A stretch of 35,516 nt of DNA from JAENVT01 sp031412355. GTDB lineage: Bacteria > Actinomycetota > Acidimicrobiia > Acidimicrobiales > Ilumatobacteraceae. The notes under the pieces were generated by a model. That model did no database searches. It worked only from the letters and a program-made list of their open reading frames with translations, and had not been told where the DNA came from. Position 1 is the first letter of the stretch. Every line of letters begins with the position of its first letter. Of the stretch, positions 1 to 7,635 are shown piece after piece. The stretch lies in assembly GCA_031412355.1 (NCBI GenBank), contig JANOCR010000001.1, positions 1-35,516 of the forward strand, given 5' to 3'. The position numbers were made by a program, and so were the translations under genes.

Positions 1-162
1 CGGCAGTGGGGCAAGGGACGGGTCTTTTACACTGCCCTGGGGCACCGGGAAGATGTGTGGGGCGCATCGTGGTTTCGCGACCATCTGCGCGGCGGTATCG
101 AATGGGCGCTCGGGTTCGCAAAAGCGGATGCCAAGCCGCGCCCCCTGCCGAAAGTTATCTGA
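1..162 (+). CDS. ThuA-like domain protein, C-terminal fragment
   Basis: The open frame enters from the left edge and ends at the TGA at 160-162, giving 53 residues of a C-terminus. The stretch GRVFYTALGH followed by a Trp/Phe-rich helix and IEWALG resembles the end of the ThuA/trehalose-utilisation-like fold (class I glutamine amidotransferase-like), where a G-R-V-F-Y-T-x-L-G-H motif precedes the last helix. ThuA-type proteins occur in sugar catabolism and are often secreted or fused to other domains; the rest of this one is missing. It lies in the lower-GC first 0.8 kb, which I think comes from a different genome than the remainder of the window. Function is only inferred from this short piece. 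Confidence 0.6.
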   Translation, partial: RQWGKGRVFYTALGHREDVWGASWFRDHLRGGIEWALGFAKADAKPRPLPKVI

Positions 163-179
163 GTGAGGTATAAAACATC

Positions 180-410
180 ATGTTCAGTGTCAATGAATAC
201 TACCGACTTAACAGGATGGCGATAAAAACGACACGGCATATTCAGCGTTTTGAGGCTCTGGAGGATGCCAGGACCTGCGCGGATACGGCGTACCGGGAGA
301 TAAGCCGCATCCCTGAGTCGGAGGCTGTCTGGGTGGGCGTACTGGATGAGTCGAAGGAGGCTATTGTCTACTCGCAGCCGGAAAAGCCGTCTTCCGAAAC
401 GATGCCATGA
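180..410 (+). CDS. Small hypothetical protein (76 aa)
   Basis: I do not recognise this gene. It begins at ATG 180, with GAGG at 165-168 as a distant possible ribosome site. An in-frame ATG at 216, directly after ACAGG, is an alternative start giving 64 residues. The protein is soluble and charged, without a signal peptide or membrane segment. The middle (FEALEDARTCADTAYREI) looks helical and is followed by a short strand-rich part (AVWVGVLDES, EAIVYSQ). The stop overlaps the start of the next gene as ATGA (407-410), so the two are probably cotranscribed. The first 60 coding bases are unusually AT-rich for this window (181-240: 25 of 60 bases are G or C), in keeping with a foreign or chimeric left end. 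Confidence 0.5.
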   Translation: MFSVNEYYRLNRMAIKTTRHIQRFEALEDARTCADTAYREISRIPESEAVWVGVLDESKEAIVYSQPEKPSSETMP

Positions 411-1312
411 CAATCGAGCAGATGCGGGCACGCTGGAATGCCGTCTGGCAAAGCAGTGGTTCGCACGACCGTCGCGACAATGTTTTCGAGGCGCTGGCGA
501 CAGCCTACGGGGCGCCCGACCGGCATTATCATACACTCACCCATGTTGCGGACTGCCTGGAGACGCTGGATTTGTGCCGCGACGATGCCGACGATCCCAT
601 GGCGATCGAGATCGCGCTCTGGTTCCACGATGCTATCTATGACACGCACGCTGCCGACAACGAGGAGCAGAGTGCGGCATGGGCGGCTCGGGAAATCGGC
701 GGCGAGTGGGCGGAAAACGTTCGCCGTCTGATTCTTGCAACAAAACACGGCGCGGCGATGTCTTCAGATAATGATGAGTCGTTTATAGCCGACATCGACC
801 TGGCGATCCAGGCAAGCGGTGCGTCGATGGCCACGGCGGCGCCCCCGATGGAGCCCGTCGAGATCTACCCACTCGACGAGCACGGCGTGCGCGTCACGGC
901 CACACTCGTGCAGCACGCCCCGGTCTTTCCCGCCTTGGCCTATCGCTTCGACACGCCATCCGGTTCGGCGGTGTTCAGTGGGGATACCGGGCCGTGCGAC
1001 AACCTCGTGCGCCTGGCTCACGGCGCCGACTACCTGGTGCACGAGGTCATCGATCTCGGCTTCATCGCCAACCGGGTCGCCGATCTTCCGAACCGCGACA
1101 ACATCATCAACCATCTCACCGAGTCGCACACCTCGCCGGAGGACGCGGGCCGAATCGCGGCGCGGGCCGGTGTGGGCACCTTGGTGCTCAGCCATCTCGT
1201 TCCGGGCGACAGCGAGATCGCCGAGGAGGAATGGGAACGTCGGGCTCGGTCGCAGTTCGCCGGCAACGTGGTGTGCGGGGTCGATCTCGATCAGTTCGCG
1301 TTGGGCACATGA
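407..1312 (+). CDS. Chimeric ORF: HD-domain phosphohydrolase N-part joined to metallo-beta-lactamase C-part
   Basis: One 301-aa frame carries two unrelated halves. Residues 1-134 match the predicted metal-dependent HD phosphohydrolase type: R-H-Y-H-T-L-x-H-V at 39-47, the WFHD pair His74-Asp75, and DIDLAI at 129-134, where the family normally continues into its last helices. From about residue 140 the protein is instead the C-terminal half of an MBL-fold (RNase Z / arylsulfatase-like) hydrolase: His170, SGDTG with Asp193, and SHLVPGD with His263. The N-terminal HxHxDH metal motif that this fold needs is absent. Neither half is complete, so the ORF is unlikely to encode a working enzyme. The end overlaps the MFS gene as ATGA (1309-1312), so the MBL half belongs with the genes to its right. 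See the junction entry. Confidence 0.75.
   Translation: MTIEQMRARWNAVWQSSGSHDRRDNVFEALATAYGAPDRHYHTLTHVADCLETLDLCRDDADDPMAIEIALWFHDAIYDTHAADNEEQSAAWAAREIGGEWAENVRRLILATKHGAAMSSDNDESFIADIDLAIQASGASMATAAPPMEPVEIYPLDEHGVRVTATLVQHAPVFPALAYRFDTPSGSAVFSGDTGPCDNLVRLAHGADYLVHEVIDLGFIANRVADLPNRDNIINHLTESHTSPEDAGRIAARAGVGTLVLSHLVPGDSEIAEEEWERRARSQFAGNVVCGVDLDQFALGT
806..832. other. Probable chimeric junction
   Basis: HD-family sequence stops after codon 134 (about 808) and MBL-family sequence is clear by about 840. Left of this point the DNA has lower GC and different codon choice (for example the AT-rich run around 769-790). Right of it the sequence has the uniform GC-rich style of the rest of the window. 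The join keeps the reading frame, so an ORF finder does not flag it. An assembly chimera is the simplest reading; a real illegitimate recombination is the alternative. Confidence 0.7.
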
Positions 1313-2559
1313 CGTCTCACCTGGTGCCCTCGCAGTCAGTCCAAGAGGCGGCGGCTCGCCGGCAGCCGTCGCGCCTGGAGTTGCGCGCGTTTGCCGGTTT
1401 GTCGATGGCGTCGGCCGCAATCTCGATCGACTTGATCCTTCCGGCGTTCAGTCGTATCCGCACCGACCTTGGGCTGGCATCGGCTTCGGCTGCAACGGCC
1501 GGCCTGGTGACAGCGTTCTTTCTGGGAATGGCGGTGGGTCCCATCCCGTTCGGCCTGCTGGCCGACCGCTTCGGGCGTCGATGGATCCTCCTGATCACGT
1601 GTGCGTTGTTCGTCGGAGGCGCCCTCGCAGCGGCCATGGTGCCGACGTTGCATCTCATGTTGTGGGCACGTTTCGCGTGGGGCCTGGGTGCGGCCGGTCT
1701 GCGGGTGATCGCGGTGGCAACGATCCGCGACCGATTCGTCGGCGCCGACATGGCTCGCGAGATGGCGTTTGCCATGGCCGTGTTCATCACGGTGCCGGTG
1801 GTGGCGCCGGCACTCGGAGCCGGATTGATCAAGTTCATGCCGTGGCGAGGCACGTTCGTGGTCTGTGCCGTCTTCGGGGTGTTGATCGCGCTGTGGTCGC
1901 TGCGCCTGCCCGAGACGCTTCCGGTCGAACGTCGCCAGCCGTTGCAATTCCGTCAGGTCTGGGTCGCGACGCGAGCCATCGTGCGCAGCCGTGCCGCGCT
2001 GGTCTACTCGCTGAGCAGCGTGGCGAGCGTCGGGGCATTCTCGTCGTACCTGGCTACATCCGAGCGCGTGTTCGACGAGGTCTTTCATCGGTCGGCGTGG
2101 TTCCCATTCGTGTTCGGCGGAACCGCCGTGCTGATGGGCATCAGCTCGATGACGGTGGGTCGCAACGTCGAACGGATCGGTCTCGACCGATTGATTCGCT
2201 GGGCATTGGTGGCATACACCCTTGCGGCCGTGGCGATGTACGTCCTCAGCCTCAGCGCCGACGGACAACCGTCATTCTGGCCGTTCCTGATCCTGCTGTC
2301 GCTGGTCCTCATTGGCTACAACGTGTTGTTCTCGAACCTCAATGCCGCAGCAATGATTCCCGTGGGTCACGTCGCCGGTACCGCCGCCGCCGTTTATGCC
2401 ACCATCACAACGGCAGCCGCAGCACTGGTCGGCCAACGCCTCGACCGAGCCTTTGACGGAACTGTCAACCCGTTCAGTCTCGCCTTTGCGGTAGCGGGTG
2501 TTGTCTCCCTGGGAATGGTGCTTGCGCTGCGGAGGCCACGGGTCGGAGAGGTACGTTAG
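1309..2559 (+). CDS. MFS transporter, Bcr/CflA-like drug efflux type
   Basis: This is a 416-aa integral membrane protein with about twelve hydrophobic segments. After a ~20-residue N-terminal tail comes TM1 with the S-I-D-L-x-L-P-A-F motif typical of the Bcr/CflA/DHA1 group, then the loop 2-3 signature GLLADRFGRRW (MFS motif A). TM4-TM5 carry an R-x-x-W-G-L-G-A-A-G-L-R segment followed by VAPALGAGL (motif C-like). The family exports drugs or metabolites by proton antiport across the cytoplasmic membrane; the substrate here is unknown. I chose ATG 1309 because it overlaps the preceding stop as ATGA and is followed directly by a normal MFS N-terminus; the frame upstream of it is only a shadow of the MBL gene. 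It heads a (+) operon with a HAD-NTF2 protein, a nitrilase and an SDR, so export or uptake of a nitrile-related compound is possible. Confidence 0.85.
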   Translation: MTSHLVPSQSVQEAAARRQPSRLELRAFAGLSMASAAISIDLILPAFSRIRTDLGLASASAATAGLVTAFFLGMAVGPIPFGLLADRFGRRWILLITCALFVGGALAAAMVPTLHLMLWARFAWGLGAAGLRVIAVATIRDRFVGADMAREMAFAMAVFITVPVVAPALGAGLIKFMPWRGTFVVCAVFGVLIALWSLRLPETLPVERRQPLQFRQVWVATRAIVRSRAALVYSLSSVASVGAFSSYLATSERVFDEVFHRSAWFPFVFGGTAVLMGISSMTVGRNVERIGLDRLIRWALVAYTLAAVAMYVLSLSADGQPSFWPFLILLSLVLIGYNVLFSNLNAAAMIPVGHVAGTAAAVYATITTAAAALVGQRLDRAFDGTVNPFSLAFAVAGVVSLGMVLALRRPRVGEVR

Positions 2560-2563
2560 GCCG

Positions 2564-3574
2564 ATGCCAAGCGCGCTTTTGTTCGATGTCGGCGAGGTCC
2601 TGATGGAGTCGAACTGGGTGGTGCTCGACGAGTTGGAGCGCCGTACCGGCCGCCGTTTCGCAGGGCGGGGCGCGATGGATCCTGCCGGTGATCCGGCCTG
2701 GCAGCGTTGCCTCACCGGCGAGATCGAGATAGACGAATACTGGAATCAGTTGTCGCAGTCGGCCGGATATCCCGACCGAATCACGATGTGGCGGGCGATG
2801 AGCGTCGAACTGGGTTCCGGGGTGTTCGCCGACGATGCGATGGCGCTGGTCGACGACGCGCGTGCGGCAGGGATCAAGGTGGGAGTTCTCAGCAACGATC
2901 TGTACAGGTCGGCGACGCGCGAATGGGTGGCCGCACGCCCCGAGTTCGACAAGTTCGACGTACTGGTCGACTGCACCGAGTTCGGCGAGCGCAAGCCGGC
3001 ACCCGGACCGTATCTCAAGGCCGCTGCCGACCTCGGCCTGCCACCCGACGAGATCGTGTTCCTCGACGACACGCCGTACTGCATAGAGGGCGCACGCGCG
3101 GTCGGAATGATCGGCGTGCCGATCGATCCGCTGGCGCGATCGCACGGTTTCGAGCTCGCTCGCCGCCTCGTGGGCCTCACACCACCGACCCCTGCCGACC
3201 AGCTCGTCGCTGCGGCGGAGGCCGCCTATCGCAGCCAGGACCTGTCGCAGATCATGTCGCTGCTGCACCCCGACATCGTGATCTATTGGAATGGTCGCAA
3301 GGTCGCCGAAGGCCTCGACGCGGCTCGCGCTTTCCATACGCAGCGCCTCGGGTTCGGCTCGACCACGCGGCACGAGTACCAGCTCGACAAGACGCTGCGT
3401 GCCGCAGATGCCGACAGCATTTGTGTCGAGTGGCGTTCGAGCTACCGCACCGACGATGGTCGGTTGGTGCGCGGCGTCGCCGGCGAGTTCTGGACAATGC
3501 GATACGGGTTGTTGATCGAATGGCGGGCGTACCACCACCGCCTGCCCGACGACGACGAGGAGGTCCCACAATGA
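2564..3574 (+). CDS. HAD-superfamily hydrolase fused to an NTF2/SnoaL-like domain
   Basis: The product is a 336-aa two-domain protein. Residues 1-~205 are a HAD subfamily IA-like domain: motif I FDVGEVL with nucleophile Asp8 (the usual second Asp is Gly10, as in the FDxGxVL subgroup), motif II VLSN with Ser110, motif III Lys144 in ERKPAPGPYL, and motif IV Asp168-Asp169 in FLDDTPYC. From about residue 208 an NTF2/SnoaL-like alpha+beta domain follows (LVAAAEAAYRSQD, LLHPDIVIYWNG, ending in WRAYHHRLPDD). HAD enzymes usually cleave phosphoesters or carbon-halogen bonds; NTF2-like folds bind small hydrophobic ligands or act as isomerases. The start ATG 2564 lies four bases after the MFS stop, and the 3' end overlaps the nitrilase start (ATGA 3571-3574). 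I do not know the substrate; translational coupling ties it to the nitrilase. Confidence 0.8.
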   Translation: MPSALLFDVGEVLMESNWVVLDELERRTGRRFAGRGAMDPAGDPAWQRCLTGEIEIDEYWNQLSQSAGYPDRITMWRAMSVELGSGVFADDAMALVDDARAAGIKVGVLSNDLYRSATREWVAARPEFDKFDVLVDCTEFGERKPAPGPYLKAAADLGLPPDEIVFLDDTPYCIEGARAVGMIGVPIDPLARSHGFELARRLVGLTPPTPADQLVAAAEAAYRSQDLSQIMSLLHPDIVIYWNGRKVAEGLDAARAFHTQRLGFGSTTRHEYQLDKTLRAADADSICVEWRSSYRTDDGRLVRGVAGEFWTMRYGLLIEWRAYHHRLPDDDEEVPQ

Positions 3575-4515
3575 CATTCCGGCTCGCAGCCATTCAGGCC
3601 GCCCCGGTGTTTCTAGACCGTCAATCGTCGACCGACAAAGCTTGCGAACTGATCGCCAAGGCCGGCGAGATGGGTGCGACGATGGGCGCGTTCGGCGAGA
3701 CGTGGTTGCCTGGCTACCCGCGTTGGGTCCATGCCCGTATCCCGTATCAACAGCGGCGGGCCCTCACTGCCCGCTACCTCGGCGCAGCGGTCACGATCCC
3801 CGGCCCGGAGACCGATCAGCTCTGTGCCGCAGCGCGAGCCGCAGGATGCGACGTGGTGATCGGTGTCGCCGAGCTCGACGCGACATCGGGCGGAACGGTC
3901 TATTGCACGCTGCTGTTCATCTCGTCCGAGGGTGAGATCCTTGGCAAGCACCGCAAGCTCAAGCCGACCGACGCCGAGCGCACCGCGTGGGGCGAGGGCG
4001 ATGCCACGGGCCTGCGTCCCCACCAACGGGCGTATGCCTCGATCAGTGGTCTGAACTGTTGGGAACACAACATGGTGTTGCCGGGCTATGCACTGATGGC
4101 TCAGGGTACGCAGGTGCACGTCGCCGCGTTCCCCGGCCACGAGACCGAGCCCGTGGCGATGTCATCGACCAGGCAACTGCTCCTGGCCAGGGCCTTCGCC
4201 TCGCAGGCCGCTGCCTACGTCGTGCTGGTCGGCGGGCTGATTCATCCCGACGACATCGCCGATCCCGAGCTGCGCGAAGCGGTCGCCACGACGCAGCCGA
4301 TGAACGGTGGCAGCTACATCATCGATCCGCTCGGCGACGTGATAGCCGGACCCGCCGAAGGCGAAGAGATCCTGATCGTCGACGCATCACTCGACACGGT
4401 TCGGGCGGCCAAGGCCATGTGCGATGTGGCCGGTCACTACTCGCGCCCCGACCTGTTGCACCTGGTCGTCAACCGAACGCCGGCGCGACGAATCGTCGAA
4501 GAGGATGATTCGTGA
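3571..4515 (+). CDS. Nitrilase (carbon-nitrogen hydrolase)
   Basis: The 314-aa protein has the full Glu-Lys-Cys triad of the nitrilase branch: Glu43 in FGETWLPGYP, Lys129 in KHRKLKPT and Cys163 in LNCWEHNM. The GETWLPGYPxW and K-H-R-K-L-x-P-T wording and the overall length are those of true nitrilases (nitrile to carboxylate plus ammonia) rather than amidases or N-carbamoylases. It is cytosolic and would be expected to form spiral oligomers, as the family does. The start ATG 3571 overlaps the preceding stop, and the 3' end overlaps the SDR start as GTGA (4512-4515). Whether it prefers aliphatic, aromatic or arylacetonitrile substrates cannot be read from the sequence. The nearby amidase and 4-hydroxyphenylacetate genes make an arylacetonitrile plausible, which is inference. 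Confidence 0.88.
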   Translation: MTFRLAAIQAAPVFLDRQSSTDKACELIAKAGEMGATMGAFGETWLPGYPRWVHARIPYQQRRALTARYLGAAVTIPGPETDQLCAAARAAGCDVVIGVAELDATSGGTVYCTLLFISSEGEILGKHRKLKPTDAERTAWGEGDATGLRPHQRAYASISGLNCWEHNMVLPGYALMAQGTQVHVAAFPGHETEPVAMSSTRQLLLARAFASQAAAYVVLVGGLIHPDDIADPELREAVATTQPMNGGSYIIDPLGDVIAGPAEGEEILIVDASLDTVRAAKAMCDVAGHYSRPDLLHLVVNRTPARRIVEEDDS

Positions 4516-5207
4516 CCACTGTCGTCGTCACCGGCGCCAACCGAGGCCTCGGCCTTGCACTGACGAAGCAGTACCTCGCGCAAGGAGCCACCGTGATCGG
4601 GGGCTGCCGCAACCCGGCCGCTGCCGAGCAGCTCAACGCCGTCGGCGCAGAGGTTCACCAACTCGACACGGGATCCACCGAATCGATCGCCGCCTTCGCC
4701 GCCGCCGTTGGTCAGCGATCCGTAGATGTGCTGTTCAACAACGCCGGAATAGATGCGACTGCTGTTGGCGCCGACGATGCTGCACGTAGCGCGCTCGAGA
4801 TCACCGAGGCCCAGTTCCGGGCGGTGTTCGACGTCAACCTGATCGGTCCGCTGCTGTTGGTGCAGGCCCTGGCTGACAACCTGCGTGCGGCAGCTGGAAA
4901 GGTCGTGAATGTGTCTTCGCAAGTCGGCTCATTGGAAGTCGGCAAGCGCATCGGTCGAGATGCCGCCTACACCTCCTCGAAGGCCGCGCTGAACATGCTG
5001 TCGGTGAAGCAGTCGCAGGTGCTGCAGTCCGATGGCGTCACAGTGATCGCCTTGCATCCGGGTTGGGTGCGCAGCGACATGGGCGGCCCCAGTGCAACCC
5101 TCGAGCCCGCCGACGCGGCGGCGTCGATCGCCGGTGTCGTCGCTGGACTGACCCTGGACCAGACCGGATCGTTCCTACAGTGGGATGGCTCCATCCATCC
5201 CTGGTAA
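4512..5207 (+). CDS. SDR-family oxidoreductase, C-factor-like
   Basis: This is a 231-aa short-chain dehydrogenase/reductase. The nucleotide-binding motif is TGANRGLG (residues 7-14), NNAG is at 76-79, and the catalytic residues are Ser135/136, Tyr153 and Lys157 (YTSSK). The arrangement, with a long insert between NNAG and the N-L-I-G-P helix and the HPGWVRSDMGG ending, resembles the CsgA/C-factor-like subgroup of atypical SDRs. It would reduce or oxidise an NAD(P)-linked carbonyl or alcohol; the substrate is unknown. It starts with GTG 4512, overlapping the nitrilase stop, and is the last gene of the MFS-HAD-nitrilase-SDR operon. The next gene is convergent. Confidence 0.85.
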   Translation: MTTVVVTGANRGLGLALTKQYLAQGATVIGGCRNPAAAEQLNAVGAEVHQLDTGSTESIAAFAAAVGQRSVDVLFNNAGIDATAVGADDAARSALEITEAQFRAVFDVNLIGPLLLVQALADNLRAAAGKVVNVSSQVGSLEVGKRIGRDAAYTSSKAALNMLSVKQSQVLQSDGVTVIALHPGWVRSDMGGPSATLEPADAAASIAGVVAGLTLDQTGSFLQWDGSIHPW

Positions 5208-5282
5208 GCCCGGGTTCCGGCTTCGGCCCCTACCGGGCCCGGCAGCCGTCACCCGGCCTTAGGACCGTGACTCCGCCGGTCC
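5208..5282. terminator. Hairpin-rich convergent intergenic region, possible bidirectional terminator
   Basis: Directly after the SDR stop, GCCCGG (5208-5213) can pair with CCGGGC (5233-5238). A second stem is GGACCG (5262-5267) with CGGTCC (5277-5282). The gene on the other side ends at 5305. There is no T-run, so a factor-independent terminator is only suggested by position between two converging genes. Confidence 0.35.
5255..5267. repeat. 13-bp near-palindromic motif, copy 1 of 2
   Basis: GGCCTTAGGACCG recurs exactly at 33999-34011, also in an intergenic gap. Its core GGCCTTAGGACC is a near-palindrome. This copy lies between two converging gene ends, where an operator would be unexpected. 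The role is unknown. Confidence 0.4.
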
Positions 5283-5304
5283 CAATCGTCGTCCTTGGGT
5301 TGGG

Positions 5305-5610
5305 CTAGCCCACAGTTATCGACGATGAGTCGACGGTGACCGGGCTCTCGTAATAGGTCACCTGCGGTTCGGACCCGTAGCGCGCCGCCAAGCGTGTGCG
5401 CCATGCGTCGTCGTACAGTGCCTCGGCCTGCTCGCGGCTGTCCCACAGGTACACCCCGCCGGCGCTGCGGCCATCGTCGGCAAGCAGGAAGTGCTTTCGG
5501 CGCAGCCCATCGACGTTCTGGTAGTTCGGGGCGCTGGCTTCGAACATCGCCCTCGCCTCGTCGGGCGAGAGTGGAGCCGGCAGCGCGAAGTTGACGACAG
5601 CGACGATCAT
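5305..5610 (-). CDS. Small ABM-superfamily (monooxygenase-like) protein
   Basis: This is a 101-aa protein with the ferredoxin-like alpha+beta barrel layout of the ABM / YdhR-like group. It has an N-terminal strand (IVAVVNFAL), a helix with S-P-D-E-A-R-A-M-F-E-A, the segment V-D-G-L-R-R-K-H-F-L, then GGVYLWDSREQAEALY, a wording typical of YdhR-like putative monooxygenases. Members are small dimeric cytosolic proteins that oxidise quinols or simply bind ligands. ATG 5610 overlaps the amidase stop by four bases (5607-5610), so it is the last gene of the (-) operon swivelling-domain protein / SDR / amidase / ABM. The substrate is not known. Confidence 0.7.
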   Translation of the reverse strand: MIVAVVNFALPAPLSPDEARAMFEASAPNYQNVDGLRRKHFLLADDGRSAGGVYLWDSREQAEALYDDAWRTRLAARYGSEPQVTYYESPVTVDSSSITVG

Positions 5611-6986
5611 GCGCTTACCGTAGCCCGACGATTCTCCCATGGTTCGACGGTTTCGAGTGCCGCAGCCACGGTGATCAGCAGGTCGTCGCGACCGATGGCT
5701 GCGATCATCTGCACCCCGCGGGGCAGGCCATCGTCGGGCCACCCGAGGGGAACACTGATCGCCGGTTGCCCGGTCACATTGAACGGGCGGGTGAAGGCGC
5801 TGCCGCGCCCCGACTCGTAGCCCTTGGCGTAGTCGCCGAGCAATGTCGGGGCATTGGCGGTCGCGGGGGTGACCAACAGGTCGAATCGCTGCCACCACTC
5901 TTCCGCCTGCTCGGTGTGCTCGAGCAACAGGCTCTGGGCGGCCAGTAGCTCGACGGCACTGACGCTGCGGCCGGTGGTGACGATACGCCAGGTAGCCGCT
6001 TCGAGGTCGCCCTCACCAAGGGGTCGCTGCAACCTGGCCGACCACGTGTCGAGTTCCACCGCGACGTTGACGGCCAACAACGTCGCCGCCGCCTTCCAGA
6101 ACGCCGGATCCGATAGAGCCGGTGGCGACGAGATCTCGACACTGCACCCGAGGCCCTCCAGCAGCGAGGCGCAGTGCTCCGCAGCTCCGGCATTGTCGGC
6201 ATCGACCGAGCTGCCGCTGAACGCCTGCGTGCACAACCCGACACGCAGTGGCGCACATGGTCGACCGACCGCTGGCGACAGTGGGGACGAACCGGGAACA
6301 GAGATCGCATCGACCAGCGCAGCGGTGTCGCGAACCGATCGGGTCACGACACCCTCGACGTTCATCCGCGTGCGTGCGTCGGCGGCGAGGCTGGCAATCG
6401 TTCGGCCACGCGACGGCTTCAAGCCGACCAGCCCGCAATGGGCCGCGGGGATGCGAATGGAACCGGAGATGTCGTTGGCGTGTGCTGCAGCAACCATCCG
6501 TGCTGCTACGGCGGCCGCGGAGCCGCCCGACGATCCGCCTGGGGTGAAGCCCAATCCCCACGGATTGTGCGTCGGCCCGAACGCCTCGGGCTCGCACGTG
6601 CCCACGGACGCCAGCTCGGGCGTGTTGGTGCGACCGAGCGGGATCAGGCCGGCAGCACGGAAGGCCAGCGCGAGTGGAGCATCGGTCGATGCCCGGTAAT
6701 GAGCGTCGCGAAGGGCGCGCATGCCCATCGTGTACGGCTCACCCGCTTCGCGACAGCGGTAGTCCTTGAACAGAAATGGCACGCCGCGGAACGGCCCATC
6801 GGGCAAGGTTCGTTCGGCGTCTTCGCGTGCACGTTCGTACTGACGATGGACCATGACGTTGAGCTGCGGATCGAGTCGCTCGATCCGATCGATTGCCTGG
6901 TCCACCAACTCGCGTGGGTGCACCTCGTTGTTGCGGACCAGTTCGGCCTGCGCCGTGGCATCGAGGTCAGTGAGGGAATCGTCCAC
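5607..6986 (-). CDS. Amidase signature family hydrolase
   Basis: The 459-aa protein carries the complete Ser-cisSer-Lys triad of the amidase signature family: Lys74 in FLFKD, Ser152 in PGGSSGGSAAAVA and nucleophile Ser176 in DISGSIRIPA, with the family spacing of 24 residues between the serines. It hydrolyses an amide to acid plus ammonia; the family ranges from GatA to indole-acetamide and fatty-acid amide hydrolases. GatA is unlikely because no gatB or gatC is adjacent and the operon is catabolic. The start is GTG 6986, overlapping the SDR end by 20 nt. It ends overlapping the ABM gene. With the nitrilase 1.1 kb away it could work on the same class of nitrile/amide compounds, but this is inference. 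Confidence 0.85.
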   Translation of the reverse strand: MDDSLTDLDATAQAELVRNNEVHPRELVDQAIDRIERLDPQLNVMVHRQYERAREDAERTLPDGPFRGVPFLFKDYRCREAGEPYTMGMRALRDAHYRASTDAPLALAFRAAGLIPLGRTNTPELASVGTCEPEAFGPTHNPWGLGFTPGGSSGGSAAAVAARMVAAAHANDISGSIRIPAAHCGLVGLKPSRGRTIASLAADARTRMNVEGVVTRSVRDTAALVDAISVPGSSPLSPAVGRPCAPLRVGLCTQAFSGSSVDADNAGAAEHCASLLEGLGCSVEISSPPALSDPAFWKAAATLLAVNVAVELDTWSARLQRPLGEGDLEAATWRIVTTGRSVSAVELLAAQSLLLEHTEQAEEWWQRFDLLVTPATANAPTLLGDYAKGYESGRGSAFTRPFNVTGQPAISVPLGWPDDGLPRGVQMIAAIGRDDLLITVAAALETVEPWENRRATVSA

Positions 6987-7635
6987 CGTTGACCAGTATC
7001 AGTTGGGCGCTGACGAACTTGGAATCGTCACCGAGGAGATAGCAGTAGGTGCCCAGCAGATCATCGGGATCCATGACACGGCCGAGGGGAGTACCGGTGG
7101 GGTCGTAGGTGCCGAGCACCGCCGAGCCTTCGGTCGGTGTGAAACCCGGGCCGACACAGTTGACCCGGATCTGTTGCGGGCCGAGCTCGAACGCCAACGT
7201 CTTGGTCATCGAGATCACCGCGCCCTTCGAGGCCACGTAGTGCAGGAAGCCCTGCGAGCCGTTCAGCGCCGTTGTCGACGCGACATTGACGATTGAGCCC
7301 CCGTTCAGCATGTGCTTCGAGGCCTCGCGCGCACACAGGAAGGTGCCGCGGACGTTAACCGCCATCATTCGGTCCCAATCGTCGACGCTGATCTCTTGAA
7401 ACGGTCGCCGGTCAGCGAGCATGGCCGCGTTGTTGACCAACCCGTCGATGTCGCCGACCTGATCGAACAGCGCGATCACGTCCTGTTCGTCGCTGACGTC
7501 GCAAACGATGTCGCAGCCCGGCAAGACATCGGTGGATGTGACCTCCGCGCCACGCTCGCGAAGCTCGCCCACGAGACGCGCCCCAATGCCACGCGCCCCG
7601 CCGGTGACCACGATTCGCTTGCCCCTAACACTCAC
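6967..7635 (-). CDS. SDR-family oxidoreductase (classical type)
   Basis: The 222-aa classical SDR has TGGARGIG at 11-18, Asp36 after the second strand (suggesting NAD(H) rather than NADP(H)), NNAA at 68-71, and the catalytic Ser120, Tyr133 and Lys137. It ends in the usual V-N-G-G-R. I chose GTG 7635 because it overlaps the upstream gene's stop as GTGA (7632-7635) and leaves a canonical N-terminus; the longer frame only reads the neighbouring gene. It lies between a PEP-synthase-like swivelling-domain gene and an amidase in one operon. It probably oxidises an alcohol intermediate of an unidentified catabolic route. Confidence 0.85.
   Translation of the reverse strand: MSVRGKRIVVTGGARGIGARLVGELRERGAEVTSTDVLPGCDIVCDVSDEQDVIALFDQVGDIDGLVNNAAMLADRRPFQEISVDDWDRMMAVNVRGTFLCAREASKHMLNGGSIVNVASTTALNGSQGFLHYVASKGAVISMTKTLAFELGPQQIRVNCVGPGFTPTEGSAVLGTYDPTGTPLGRVMDPDDLLGTYCYLLGDDSKFVSAQLILVNGGRFPH

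Noticed and set aside
994..1308. N-terminal extension of the MFS protein
   Set aside because: The extra ~105 residues are basic and only shadow the MBL gene; ATG 1309 gives a normal transporter start.
1336..2268. Long antisense ORF (310 aa) opposite the MFS gene
   Set aside because: Composition is Arg/His/Gln-rich low-complexity typical of GC-rich antisense frames; no family pattern, and the plus strand holds a clear membrane transporter.
2474..3577. Antisense ORF (367 aa) opposite the HAD-NTF2 gene
   Set aside because: Shadow frame with no motif; the sense strand has all HAD motifs and coupled starts and stops.
5607..6986. Amidase as GatA (tRNA amidotransferase subunit)
   Set aside because: No gatB or gatC nearby and the operon partners are catabolic.
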